A stretch of DNA of 43,724 bases from Chloroflexota bacterium (lineage in GTDB: Bacteria; Chloroflexota; Dehalococcoidia; UBA2979). Made by a program: the position numbers and the translations under genes. This document shows positions 1 to 7,827 of this stretch, in pieces (within the stretch, counting starts at the first letter, position 1; each line of letters starts with the position of its first letter). A model generated the notes under the pieces. The model ran no database searches. It worked only from the letters and a program-made list of their open reading frames with translations, and was not told the DNA's origin. Location of the stretch: positions 1 through 43,724 of the forward strand of contig VXMU01000085.1 in assembly GCA_009840945.1 (NCBI GenBank). Direction: 5' to 3'.

Positions 1-142
1 TGGCGGTAGCGGGCGCCGGCTGGGGCGTGGCGGCGGGCGCCGGTTCGCCCGGCTCCGAACCACCGCACGCGGTGGCCAGCACCGCGACGGCCGCGAGGCC
101 CAGCGCGGCGACGTTGCGCAGCGCTCCCGCACGCCCGCGCAC
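1..142 (-). CDS. lipoprotein, N-terminal part (runs off the window)
   Basis: The frame is open from the GTG at 142 to the window edge, so only about 47 residues are visible. It encodes a basic start, a hydrophobic stretch and a lipobox (LATAC followed by GGSEPGEP), then a Pro/Ala-rich linker. This is the pattern of an exported, lipid-anchored protein with a disordered tether. A GGAG seven bases upstream of the GTG supports this start. The same frame stays open upstream to an ATC codon at 247, inside a duplicated leader, so an earlier start cannot be excluded. Function cannot be told because the mature domain lies outside the window. Confidence 0.6.
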   Translation of the reverse strand, partial: MRGRAGALRNVAALGLAAVAVLATACGGSEPGEPAPAATPQPAPATA

Positions 143-234
143 CGCACGTCTCCGCGAGATCGGGGCCGCCCCCGGCCTCGCTGACCGTCTCGTGGCCGGG
201 ATCAACGCGGCGGTGAGGGCCGCCACAACGACAC

Positions 235-265
235 GCGCTCGCTTGATGTGCGGTGCTCCTTCGCT
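235..265 (-). repeat. duplicate of the ribosome-binding site and start region of the 458-1051 gene
   Basis: Positions 235-265 match 1039-1069: the outer 10 and 14 bases are identical and only the central 7 differ. In the second copy the block holds the AGGAG site, the GTG start and the first codons (K-R-A) of a signal peptide. Here the codon in the start position is ATC, so this copy is probably a decayed paralogous gene start. The 190 bases between it and position 457 show no gene. Confidence 0.7.
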
Positions 266-457
266 CGTGGCCCTGCCGCCATTCACCATCCGCCTCGGCG
301 AACCGCTCGTCCTGACCGCAGCAGTCGGGCGTCTCGACGACGTCGAGCTGGTTGATGCGCGTGACGTACGCGTGGGCGGAGTGCCGGGAGCGTCCCCGAA
401 GACCGGCACCGGAGAGTTGCGATGAATGCCTGATCGCCGCCCACATCTCGTGCGGAC

Positions 458-1051
458 CTACCTGCCCGGCGGGTCGCCCGCGGGAGGCGGCTCGTGGACG
501 GAACGCAGCGGGGCGTTGCGGCTGCGGTCGTAGGCGTTCCACGCCGCGCGGCGGCACGCCTCGGCGGTCGTGCCGTAGGCGCCGGAGCGGAGCCACCTGC
601 CGCCCGATCGGTACTCGCGGTAGCACTGGTCGTCGGTCCCGCGCACGGCGCGGTGGCTGGAGTTGGCCGTGTAGACCACCTCGTCCACCCGCTGGTTCTC
701 GAGCGGACGGGGCGGGCCGCCGGCGAGCGGGCGCGACCCGACCCGGTCGCCCTCGTAGACGCCGACGACATCGCCGAGCCTGTTCGGGTCGAAGACGACG
801 CCGGGGGTGCGCTCGTCCACGCCCACGGCGGCGCCGTCGAGCTTGCGGACGAACTCGGCCCCGCCGCCGCAGTGCTGGCCGAACATGACGTAGCCCGCGT
901 AGACGAACGTCTCGTACTGGCCCTCGCGGCCCTCGTCGCAGAGGTAGGGGCGCTCCGAGACGCGGAGGTCATCCTCCGCCCCGGCGCCGCCGACGGGTAT
1001 CAACGCGGCGGCCAGGACGGCGACGGCGACGGCGATCAGCGCTCGCTTCAC
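458..1051 (-). CDS. secreted protein of unknown function
   Basis: The 197-residue product begins with a clear signal peptide (MKRALIAVAVAVLAAALI, cleavage likely after GGAGA). The mature part has about four cysteines (YLCDEG, GQHCGGG, DQCYREY, EACRRAA), fitting disulfide bonding outside the cell. It ends in a Pro-rich tail. The GTG start is preceded by AGGAG at good spacing. It lies on the same strand as, and just downstream of, another exported protein, so this is a small cluster of secreted factors. I do not recognise the family. Confidence 0.75.
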   Translation of the reverse strand: MKRALIAVAVAVLAAALIPVGGAGAEDDLRVSERPYLCDEGREGQYETFVYAGYVMFGQHCGGGAEFVRKLDGAAVGVDERTPGVVFDPNRLGDVVGVYEGDRVGSRPLAGGPPRPLENQRVDEVVYTANSSHRAVRGTDDQCYREYRSGGRWLRSGAYGTTAEACRRAAWNAYDRSRNAPLRSVHEPPPAGDPPGR

Positions 1052-1078
1052 CCGTGGTGCTCCTTCGCTACTGGCGGT

Positions 1079-1138
1079 TCAGGCAGCCCCGCTCCGCGCC
1101 GGCAGGAGTCCGGCACCTGCCAGGGCTGGTCGCAGGGC
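1079..1138 (-). repeat. degenerate copy of the C-terminal module of the 1159-2121 gene
   Basis: This stretch closely matches 1306-1365 and encodes the same CDQPWQVP module. It lies in the same reading frame as the upstream gene, just after its tandem TGA TGA stops (1156-1161). Without the stops the protein would carry a second Cys/Trp module reading CDQPWQVPDSCRRG. Confidence 0.75.
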
Positions 1139-1158
1139 GCGCTCGCCGAGGCAACTCA

Positions 1159-2121
1159 TCAACGCACGCGCCGGCGCTCGGAGATGCAGCAGTTGCCGTT
1201 GGCGTCCTCGATCGGGAACCACTCGTACACCGGCTCGGGCGGCGGGGACCCCACCTCCCGGGGCCCCGTGGGCCCGGAATAGGAGTACGACCCCGCCGGG
1301 CGCTCCAGGCAGCCCCGCTCGGGGCGGTAGGAGCCCGGCACCTGCCAGGGCTGGTCGCAGGGGTCGGAGATCAGGTGGCGGGGGATCTCCCACGCGTGCA
1401 GGAAGCCGCCCCGGCACTCCGGCGGCGGCCACTCGCCGGGCCGCTGCCGGCGGTTCCGCTCCTCCTCGGTGCACGGGCGGAGGTCCTCGTAGTCCGAATC
1501 GTCCGGCGCCTGCGGCTGGTGGGCGGGGCCGGAGTGGACGGCGCCCCAGATCTCGATGGAGCGTTCGACAGAGGCGCTGTCCCACGAGTTCGTGCCGGTG
1601 TTCCAGTACCTCTTATCTCCGTCGCTCCAGCCGTGCAACGTGGCAAAGCTCTCGGGAGAGGTTCCTACCGGCCTCCTGTTACCGGCGAAACGATTGATGA
1701 CCAGCCAGTAGGTCGTACTCGCGGTCAGCGTGGTTCCCGACGGCGCGGTGAAGGTGTTCTTGCCATTCGACAGGCTGGACGGGGCCGTCAGTGCGTGCGA
1801 CTCGGAGCCCGGTTCGCCGGCGTTGTCGGACCAGATCGCGACCTTCACGTCGCCACTGCCGTGGCCGACGCGCACGTTCACGTGCGCGAGCGTGACGGTC
1901 GCGGAGCCGGTCGTGAATTGCTTCGCAAACCCGTTGCTGTCGGCCCCGGAGCCGCCGTAGTTCGAGAGCAGTTTCTCGTCGGTGAGGGTCTGCGCCTGCG
2001 CCGGTTGCGGGGCGGACAGCGCCAGCCCGAGCGCCATCGCCAGGACGGCAAGGAGCGCGCCGGCCCGGAGCCGCGAGCGGGTGGGAGTCTCATCTCCAGC
2101 GGGTCCACGCATGCGATCCAT
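1159..2121 (-). CDS. secreted protein with choice-of-anchor-R-like beta domain
   Basis: The 320-residue product has a basic N-terminus, a hydrophobic signal segment (GALLAVLAMALGLALSA) and an Ala-Gln-Ala cleavage site near residue 43. Residues about 45-200 contain FAKQFTTG, VNVRVGHGSGDVKV and TTLTASTTYWLVI. This matches, from memory, the beta-sandwich domain annotated as choice-of-anchor R in surface proteins. The C-terminal 110 residues are rich in Cys, Pro and Arg and include the CDQPWQVPGSY module that is duplicated just past the stop. The ATG start has a strong GGAGGTGAT site 8 bases upstream. The gene is divergent from the hybrid sensor gene. The exact ligand or anchor is unknown. Confidence 0.75.
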   Translation of the reverse strand: MDRMRGPAGDETPTRSRLRAGALLAVLAMALGLALSAPQPAQAQTLTDEKLLSNYGGSGADSNGFAKQFTTGSATVTLAHVNVRVGHGSGDVKVAIWSDNAGEPGSESHALTAPSSLSNGKNTFTAPSGTTLTASTTYWLVINRFAGNRRPVGTSPESFATLHGWSDGDKRYWNTGTNSWDSASVERSIEIWGAVHSGPAHQPQAPDDSDYEDLRPCTEEERNRRQRPGEWPPPECRGGFLHAWEIPRHLISDPCDQPWQVPGSYRPERGCLERPAGSYSYSGPTGPREVGSPPPEPVYEWFPIEDANGNCCISERRRVR

Positions 2122-2173
2122 CTCCGATCACCTCCATCGGGGCCACCGGGGTTATACCATCGTGAACATTACC

Positions 2174-2220
2174 GACTCGTGATTTTCGAGCCTCTGTCCG
2201 TAATGACTCGTAACTATTCG
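2174..2220 (+). promoter_or_regulatory. tandem direct repeat, possible response-regulator operator
   Basis: Two copies of GACTCGT followed by an AT-rich TTCG tail start at 2174 and 2205, 31 bases or about three helical turns apart. They lie in the short divergent region between the secreted-protein gene and the fused sensor/regulator gene. The second copy sits next to a -10-like CATAAT (2231-2236). A hexamer CATTAC (2168-2173) is also mirrored as GTAATG (2200-2205). Tandem direct repeats next to the -35 region are typical of OmpR/PhoB-type sites. Binding by the adjacent regulator is inference. Confidence 0.45.
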
Positions 2221-2313
2221 CGATTTGCGGCATAATTCCCCCGCTGGCGCCCTTCCCCACGCCCCGTGCCCGCGGCGGCGCCGGTGGGCGCCGGAGTCTG
2301 TCGAGGTGACGAG

Positions 2314-4689
2314 TTGAACCAACCGGGCGACGGAGACCAACGACGGATCCGCGAGCTGGAGGAGCGCCTCTCCCGCCTCAGCGAGGCCAGCCTGCGCATC
2401 AACGAGAGCCTCGACTTCCAGACGGTGCTGCAGAGCGTGCTCGACTCCGCCCGGGACCTGACGGGCGCCCGCTACGGCGTCATCGGCACCAGGGACGAAC
2501 AGGGTGGCCTGGAGGTGGTCCTGACCTCCGGAACCAGTGAGGAAGAGCACCGGCACCTGATCGGCTTGCCCGGCGTCACCAACGTCTTCGAGCGATTCTT
2601 CGGGATCACCGACCCGATCCGCGTGGACAACTTCACTGAGAGCGGCGCCGGGGCCGAGTTGCGGGGGGTTCTCCCCATCCCGGTGTGGGGCGGCATGTCC
2701 GCTCCGATCCGGCACCTGGGCCAGAACGTGGGCGTCATCTTCCTGGGTCACGACCGGGAGGACCTGGGATTCAGCACGCAGGACGAGGAAGTCGTCCTCC
2801 TGTTCGCCTCGCAGGCAGCCATGGTCATCGCCAACGCCAGGCGATACCGGGAGGAGCGGCGGGCCAGAGCCGACCTGGAGACGCTCATCGACACCTCCCC
2901 CGTCGGGGTCGTGGTCTTCGACGCCAGGACGGGAGCGGCTGCGTCCTTCAACCGTGAGGCGCGACGGATCGTCGACAGCCTGCGCAACGCCGACCAGACC
3001 CCGGAGCAGCTGCTGGACGTGCTGACCCTCAGGCGCGGGGACGGGCGCGAGGTCTCGCTGCAGGAGTTCCCGATGGCCGAGCTGCTGAAGACCGAGGAGC
3101 AGGTACGGGCCGAGGAGATCACGCTCGAGGTCGCCGATGGGCGGAGCGTCACGGTCCTGCTCAACGCCACGCCCATCCTCTCCGACGAGGGCACGGTCGA
3201 GTCGGTGATCGTGACCCTGCAGGACATGGCCGACGTCGAGGAGCAGGAGCGGCTGCGCGCCGAGTTCCTGGGGATGGTGAGCCACGAGCTCAGGGCGCCT
3301 CTGACCTCCATCAAGGGCTCCGCCACCACGATCATGGAGGCGGGGGGCGATCTCGACCCCGTCGTGGTGCGCCAGTACGGCCGCATCATCGGGGACCAGA
3401 CGGACCACATGAACGCCCTGGTCGCCGACCTGCTGGACGTGGCCCGCATCGAGTCAGGAGCGCTCGCGGTCAGTCCCGAACCCGCTGAGCTGGACGTGCT
3501 GCTGGACCGGGCCCGGAGCGCGTTCGCCAACGGGGGAGGCACGAACACCCTCGCCGTCGACGTCGAGCCGGACCTGCCGCTGGTGATGGCCGACCGGCGG
3601 CGCATCGTCCAAGTGCTTGGCAACCTGCTCTCCAACGCGGCCCGCAACTCCCCGCAGTCGTCCGTGATCACGGTGAGCGCCGTGCGCGACGGCGTGCACG
3701 TGGCGGTCTCGGTGGCCGACGAGGGGCGGGGCATCCCGGCGGAGAGCCTGCCGCACCTCTTCCGCAAGTTCCGCCGGGCGGCGCCCGGGGAGCAGGAGGA
3801 GGACACGGGCCTCGGCCTGGCGATCTGCAAGGGCATCGTGGAGGCGCACGGGGGCCGCATCTGGGCTGAGAGCGACGGCCCGGGAGCGGGCGCGCGCTTC
3901 ACCTTCACGCTGCCGTCGGTCGAGGACCCCGGCGCGGCCGCCCGGGCCCCTGCGGTCGCGGCGCGGCGCGAGCAGCTGGAGGACGGCCAGCGGCTGCCCG
4001 TGCTGGCGGTGGACGACGACCCGCAGGCCCTCCGCTACGTCCGCGACGCCCTCACGAGGTCGGGCTACGACCCGATCCTGGCCGGTGAGGCCGAGGAGGC
4101 GCTCCGCCTGATGAAGGAGGAGCGGCCGGCGCTCGTGCTGCTGGACCTGATGCTCCCGGACACGGACGGCATCGAGCTGATGCGGGAGATCCTCGAGGTG
4201 CGGGACGTGCCGATCATCTTCCTCTCCGCCTACGGGCGGGAGGAGCTGATCGCCAAGGCCTTCGACCGCGGGGCCACCGACTACGTCGTCAAGCCGTTCT
4301 CGCCGACGGAGCTGTCGGCGAGGATCCGGGCGGCCCTGCGCAGGCGCGAGGCCGCGGACCCAGCCGAGCCCTTCGTGCTCGGCGACCTGAGCATCGACTA
4401 CGACGAGCGCCGGGTGACGCTGGCCGGCCAGCCGGTGCCGCTGACCGCGACCGAGTACGGGCTGCTCGCGGAGCTTGCGGCCAACGCCGGACGGGTGCTG
4501 ACCCACCAGCACCTGCTGGAGCGGGTCTGGGGCGAGAAGAGCGACGGCGACGTGCGCCCCATGCGCACGATCGTCAGCAAGCTCCGCCGCAAGCTGGGCG
4601 AGGACGCCGAGCACCCCCGCTTCATCTTCACCGAGCCCCGCGTCGGCTTCCGCATGCCCAGGGAAGAGCGGCCACCCGCGGCTTCCTGA
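2314..4689 (+). CDS. hybrid GAF-PAS-histidine kinase-receiver-wHTH one-protein signalling system
   Basis: This is a complete phosphorelay in one chain of about 791 residues. In order it has an N-terminal coiled segment, a GAF domain (about 30-180), a PAS-like domain (about 195-310), a HisKA domain with the phospho-acceptor in VSHELRAPLTSIKG (His about 324), an ATPase domain with N, G1 and G2 boxes (VLGNLLSNAARNS, DEGRGIP, GLGLAICKGIVEAHGG), a receiver (VDDD; acceptor Asp about 611 in LLDLMLPD; FLSAYG; VVKPF) and an OmpR-type winged helix at the C-terminus. No membrane segment is seen, so it should sense in the cytoplasm and bind DNA directly. The TTG at 2314 has GAGGTGAC just upstream; an in-frame GTG at 2266 is the alternative. 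The tandem repeat upstream may be its own target. Confidence 0.92.
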   Translation: MNQPGDGDQRRIRELEERLSRLSEASLRINESLDFQTVLQSVLDSARDLTGARYGVIGTRDEQGGLEVVLTSGTSEEEHRHLIGLPGVTNVFERFFGITDPIRVDNFTESGAGAELRGVLPIPVWGGMSAPIRHLGQNVGVIFLGHDREDLGFSTQDEEVVLLFASQAAMVIANARRYREERRARADLETLIDTSPVGVVVFDARTGAAASFNREARRIVDSLRNADQTPEQLLDVLTLRRGDGREVSLQEFPMAELLKTEEQVRAEEITLEVADGRSVTVLLNATPILSDEGTVESVIVTLQDMADVEEQERLRAEFLGMVSHELRAPLTSIKGSATTIMEAGGDLDPVVVRQYGRIIGDQTDHMNALVADLLDVARIESGALAVSPEPAELDVLLDRARSAFANGGGTNTLAVDVEPDLPLVMADRRRIVQVLGNLLSNAARNSPQSSVITVSAVRDGVHVAVSVADEGRGIPAESLPHLFRKFRRAAPGEQEEDTGLGLAICKGIVEAHGGRIWAESDGPGAGARFTFTLPSVEDPGAAARAPAVAARREQLEDGQRLPVLAVDDDPQALRYVRDALTRSGYDPILAGEAEEALRLMKEERPALVLLDLMLPDTDGIELMREILEVRDVPIIFLSAYGREELIAKAFDRGATDYVVKPFSPTELSARIRAALRRREAADPAEPFVLGDLSIDYDERRVTLAGQPVPLTATEYGLLAELAANAGRVLTHQHLLERVWGEKSDGDVRPMRTIVSKLRRKLGEDAEHPRFIFTEPRVGFRMPREERPPAAS

Positions 4690-4739
4690 GCGCAGCCAGC
4701 GCCGGTGCTCTTCTTCGATTCAACAGGAGGGTGGAGACG

Positions 4740-5183
4740 ATGACGTCGACACGGTTGGACTTCTTGGCGCTCGCGGCGCTCGCGGCCGTAGTGGTCCTCG
4801 TGGCCGCGACAGCCTGCGATGGCAGTGACGACGAGACGACGGCTGCTCAGGGGGCGGCGACGACCACGCAGTTCGGCACGCCTGCCGTTCCACGCGACAC
4901 ATCGGCGGCACCTGCGAATGACCCTGTCCCCGCGGCAATAGAGTCGGGGGCGAGGACGCTGCTGGCCGACGAGCTGGACGTGGACGCACGGGACCTCAGG
5001 CTCGAGAGCTCCGAGGGAGTGGGGTGGTCCGACACCAGCCTGGGATGCCCGCAGGAGGGCATGGGCTACGCCCAGGTGATCACGCCGGGCTACCGGCTGA
5101 TCTTCGACGTCGGGGGTACGTCCCACACGGTGCACACCAATTCCGACGGCTCCCACATGGTGATCTGCGAGGACGGGCGGTAG
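4740..5183 (+). CDS. lipoprotein with C-terminal SLGCPQ-type domain
   Basis: The product is about 147 residues with a signal peptide and lipobox (LVAATAC), then a Thr/Ala-rich linker. The C-terminal domain of about 90 residues contains ARTLLADELDVDARDLRLES, then VGWSDTSLGCPQEGMGYAQV, then ITPGYRLIFDVGG and a terminal CED. From memory this pattern (LGCPQ-G-x-Y-x-Q, PGYR-I) recurs in Chloroflexota and actinobacterial exported proteins of unknown function. The two cysteines probably form a disulfide. ATG 4740 is chosen because AGGAGG lies 9 bases upstream; an in-frame GTG at 4731 is too close to it. It follows the hybrid kinase by 50 bases and could be co-transcribed. Confidence 0.8.
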   Translation: MTSTRLDFLALAALAAVVVLVAATACDGSDDETTAAQGAATTTQFGTPAVPRDTSAAPANDPVPAAIESGARTLLADELDVDARDLRLESSEGVGWSDTSLGCPQEGMGYAQVITPGYRLIFDVGGTSHTVHTNSDGSHMVICEDGR

Positions 5184-5217
5184 CGCTTCGAAGCGACTCG
5201 CCGAGTCGGGACTCCGG
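5184..5217. terminator. palindromic convergent terminator region
   Basis: Between two convergent genes lie a perfect 12-bp palindrome CGCTTCGAAGCG (5184-5195) and an overlapping CGACTCGCCGAGTCG inverted repeat (about 5194-5208). There is no T-run. Position and symmetry suggest a bidirectional transcription stop. Confidence 0.4.
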
Positions 5218-5244
5218 CTACCCTCTCGGCCCGGATGCGGCTCC

Positions 5245-7125
5245 CTACTTGTCGATCCACGCGTTCATGAGCTCGTACTGGACGTCGAGGTAGAAGTGCC
5301 CGCTGCCGATGGCCCGGGCGAAGCGCACACCGCGCACCCACGGCTGCTGCATCCACACCCGGTACCCGGCCGCCTTGTCCAGGCGGTACACCTGATCGAG
5401 CACCCTGCTCCAGACCTTGCGGGCCAGCTCGGTCCGCGCATCGGGGTCGAGCTCCACCTGGTGCTGTTCCGCCCACGCGTCGAGTTCGGGGTCGTCGATG
5501 CGCGATCGGTTCGACGGGGACTGCGAGTGGTGCAGTCCGTAGACGTAGTGGTCGGCCGTGGAGCCGAAGGCCGCGAAGCCGTCGTACGCCTCGGCCTCCC
5601 CGGCGTGTCCGGTCCACATCGCCAGGTACTCGTTGTAGTCCAGCGAGCGCAGCTTCGCCGTGACGCCCACGCGGCGCAGCTGCTCGGCCAGTACCTCGTT
5701 CTGCAGGCTGTTCTGGAGGTTCGACGTGTTCGAGTACAGGAGGTCGAACGTCAACCCGTCAGCCCCGGCGGCGCTCAGCAGTTTCTTCGCCTCGCCGGGA
5801 TCGTAGCGCCACCACCTGCCCAGTCTTCCAGACTCGGGCGTGGGCTCGTCGTCCCAGAAGAAGCGCCAGTCCATCTGCGGCAGCACGACGCCGTCCCCCG
5901 AGTAGACGATGTCGAGCAACTCGTCGCGATCGTACGCGAGGGCGAGCGCCCGCCGAACGCGCACGTCGCTCCACTTCGGCGAGTGCAGTTCGAAGCTCAG
6001 CGCGAAGACGGGCGTGAAGACCGGCGACGAGAGGTACTGCGATTCCGGGTTCGTCGCCAGGATGTTCTCGAGGTCTTCGGCGGTCTCGAGGTAGAGACCG
6101 TAGTCGTTCCTCCCGACGCGGAACTCAGCCCATCCGGTGGTGTAGTCGCGCTGCAGCACCAGGTCCCAGCGGTCGATCCGGGTCGGGCCCTTGAAGTACC
6201 CCGGGTTCCTGTGCAGCCCGCCTCCGTCACTCGTCGACCAGTACTCGAGGATCATGGGTCCGGTGCCGACAGCCCGGGTCATGATCTCGCCGCTGTCGAC
6301 GAGCTCGGGCGGGTGGATGGTGCTGTACGCGGTCGCCAGCGGGTAGAGGAAGTCCGGCGTCGGCTGCTGCAGCACGACCTTCACGGTTGCGTCGTCGGGC
6401 GCGTCGATGGATGCGACCTGGGCGAAGTTCGCGCGGTGCGCGCTGCCCGTGTTGCCGTAGCGCTCGTACGAGAACTGCACGTCGCCTGCGACGAGCCGCC
6501 GGCCGTTCAGCGGCGCGACGTTGTGGAACTCGACATCCGGGCGGAGCCGGAACGTGTACTCGAGGCCGTCCTCCGATACTTCCCAGGACTGCGCGAGTTC
6601 CGGGACGAGTTCGTTGCTGGCGTACGGGTCGGTGTCCCACGCGCTCTCGACGCCGAGCAGGCGGTTATACACCGCGTTCACGGGGATGAGCGTGCCGGCT
6701 GCCGTTCCGATGATCGGGTCCAGCGGAGCAGGCTTGTAGATTGCGGCCTTTGTCAGGGTCCCCCCGGACTTCGGCTGGGTGTCCGGCTCCGGAAACTGGA
6801 ACGGGACGAAGCGCCCGCTCGCGGTGGTGTAGCCGGTTGCCCGCAGACCCCCGGCGGCCGTGCCCTCGTCCTCGACGGTCTCGCCGGATCCATCGCGCGC
6901 AGCGCCGGGAGTCGCGTCCTGGGCGCCGCTTGTAGCCTCAGTGTCGTCGTCGTCGCCGGAGCAGCCGATGAGCGCGGCTGCTGCGAGCCCGGCGCTACCG
7001 AGCAAGGCGCCACGGAGCAGACTGCGGCGGTGGATCGATGAGCTGGCGATGCTTGAAGACGGGTTCAATGGCGGCCTGATCCAATCTGCGTTCCGCTCGC
7101 GATGCTGCACGACGGGGCCGTTCAT
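5245..7125 (-). CDS. peptide/nickel-type ABC transporter substrate-binding protein (family 5), Tat-lipoprotein
   Basis: This is an extracytoplasmic solute-binding protein of about 626 residues, of the DppA/OppA/NikA class. The N-terminus has a twin-arginine motif (HRRSLLRGALLGSAGLAAAALIGC) combining Tat export and a lipobox, followed by an Asp/Thr-rich linker. Family-5 signatures follow: LVPELAQSWEVSEDGLEYTFRLRPDVEFHN, SYERYGN, ATVKVVLQQPTPDFLYPLA, DVRVRRALALAYDRDELL and a C-terminal lobe. No permease or ATPase gene is nearby, so it is an orphan that must work with a transporter encoded elsewhere. Start choice is uncertain: ATG 7125 has only a weak site, and in-frame TTG/GTG codons at 7170/7167 and a TTG closer to the twin arginines are alternatives. 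Confidence 0.88.
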   Translation of the reverse strand: MNGPVVQHRERNADWIRPPLNPSSSIASSSIHRRSLLRGALLGSAGLAAAALIGCSGDDDDTEATSGAQDATPGAARDGSGETVEDEGTAAGGLRATGYTTASGRFVPFQFPEPDTQPKSGGTLTKAAIYKPAPLDPIIGTAAGTLIPVNAVYNRLLGVESAWDTDPYASNELVPELAQSWEVSEDGLEYTFRLRPDVEFHNVAPLNGRRLVAGDVQFSYERYGNTGSAHRANFAQVASIDAPDDATVKVVLQQPTPDFLYPLATAYSTIHPPELVDSGEIMTRAVGTGPMILEYWSTSDGGGLHRNPGYFKGPTRIDRWDLVLQRDYTTGWAEFRVGRNDYGLYLETAEDLENILATNPESQYLSSPVFTPVFALSFELHSPKWSDVRVRRALALAYDRDELLDIVYSGDGVVLPQMDWRFFWDDEPTPESGRLGRWWRYDPGEAKKLLSAAGADGLTFDLLYSNTSNLQNSLQNEVLAEQLRRVGVTAKLRSLDYNEYLAMWTGHAGEAEAYDGFAAFGSTADHYVYGLHHSQSPSNRSRIDDPELDAWAEQHQVELDPDARTELARKVWSRVLDQVYRLDKAAGYRVWMQQPWVRGVRFARAIGSGHFYLDVQYELMNAWIDK

Positions 7126-7650
7126 CCGGCCACGACACTCGAACTCGCGTGAGGCTTGTTCCCCCACCAACAGTCTGCCTGTTGAGGTTTCTCTTCTATT
7201 GGAGCTAGACAGGCATCTCGATTTGCAGGCGCGCCCAGTATGTCAGCGGCGCATGAACGAGGCGTAACGACAGAGCTGTTTCTCCATGACTCCTTGTAAC
7301 CATCGCGCAAATGCGTCGCCGCTCGTTAGGCAGTGGGGGTGATGAAAGGGGACGGCGTGCCGTCCGAACGCCGCGAGCCGTAGGTAGCGCAGCCGATGAG
7401 TATGTCCACCTCACCGGCCCCCATGTGCGGGTGCCGTCCGAACGCCGCGAGCCGTAGGTAGCGCAGAGGGTCGGAACGCGACCGAGCATGAGCCGGACCC
7501 GGTGGTTGTCGGTGGTCGCGCCGGGTCGCCGCGACGACGTGGGCGGGAATCGGGCCCCGCAGAGTTCGCTCGCCGTCGAAGCCGAGGAAGACGGTCCGGC
7601 GGGGGACAACGGCAACGCCCTGATGCAGGCGCTCGCCAGGGATGCTCGGT
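7126..7650. other. gene-free stretch with a two-copy 36-bp repeat
   Basis: No convincing gene is seen on either strand. Its main feature is the pair of exact 36-bp repeats at 7357 and 7431. A perfect GGACGGC/GCCGTCC hairpin (7350-7365) overlaps the first copy only. Confidence 0.6.
7357..7466. repeat. two exact 36-bp direct repeats, 38 bp apart
   Basis: Positions 7357-7392 and 7431-7466 are identical over 36 bases; they begin GTGCCGTCCGAACG and end GTAGGTAGCGCAG. The 38-base intervening segment is unrelated. The repeat/spacer sizes resemble one CRISPR unit, but there are only two copies, no terminal GAAAC-type motif and no cas gene in the window. A dispersed intergenic repeat is more likely. 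Confidence 0.8.
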
Positions 7651-7827
7651 CTACGGATAGCGCCGGAACCGCGGCAGCATCACGGCGGGGGCGATCGCGG
7701 CGGCGACCCCCGCTGCCGCGCCGGCGAGCAGGCCGACCAGCAGCGCAGGCGGATCACCGATCAGATCGAGCAGAAGGGCGACCATCCCCCCGGCCACGAC
7801 GCCAACGCCGATTGTGACGAACGCCAT
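7651..7827 (-). CDS. small two-helix membrane protein
   Basis: A 58-residue product starts MAFVTIGVGVVAGGMVALLL. It has two hydrophobic segments (about 3-20 and 29-50) separated by a short polar turn (DLIGDPP), and ends in a basic tail (LPRFRRYP). Third-position GC is high, as in real genes here. GAGGAG lies 10 bases before the ATG, and AAGG abuts it. It is otherwise unrecognised. Confidence 0.55.
   Translation of the reverse strand: MAFVTIGVGVVAGGMVALLLDLIGDPPALLVGLLAGAAAGVAAAIAPAVMLPRFRRYP

Noticed and set aside
5296-7041. A 581-residue plus-strand frame opposite the solute-binding protein
   Set aside because: Its composition is that of a shadow frame (Arg/Val/Ala-rich, no motifs), while the minus strand encodes a full family-5 binding protein.
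7357-7466. CRISPR array
   Set aside because: There are only two repeats and one spacer, no cas gene in 43 kb, and the repeat lacks usual CRISPR ends; kept as a plain direct repeat.
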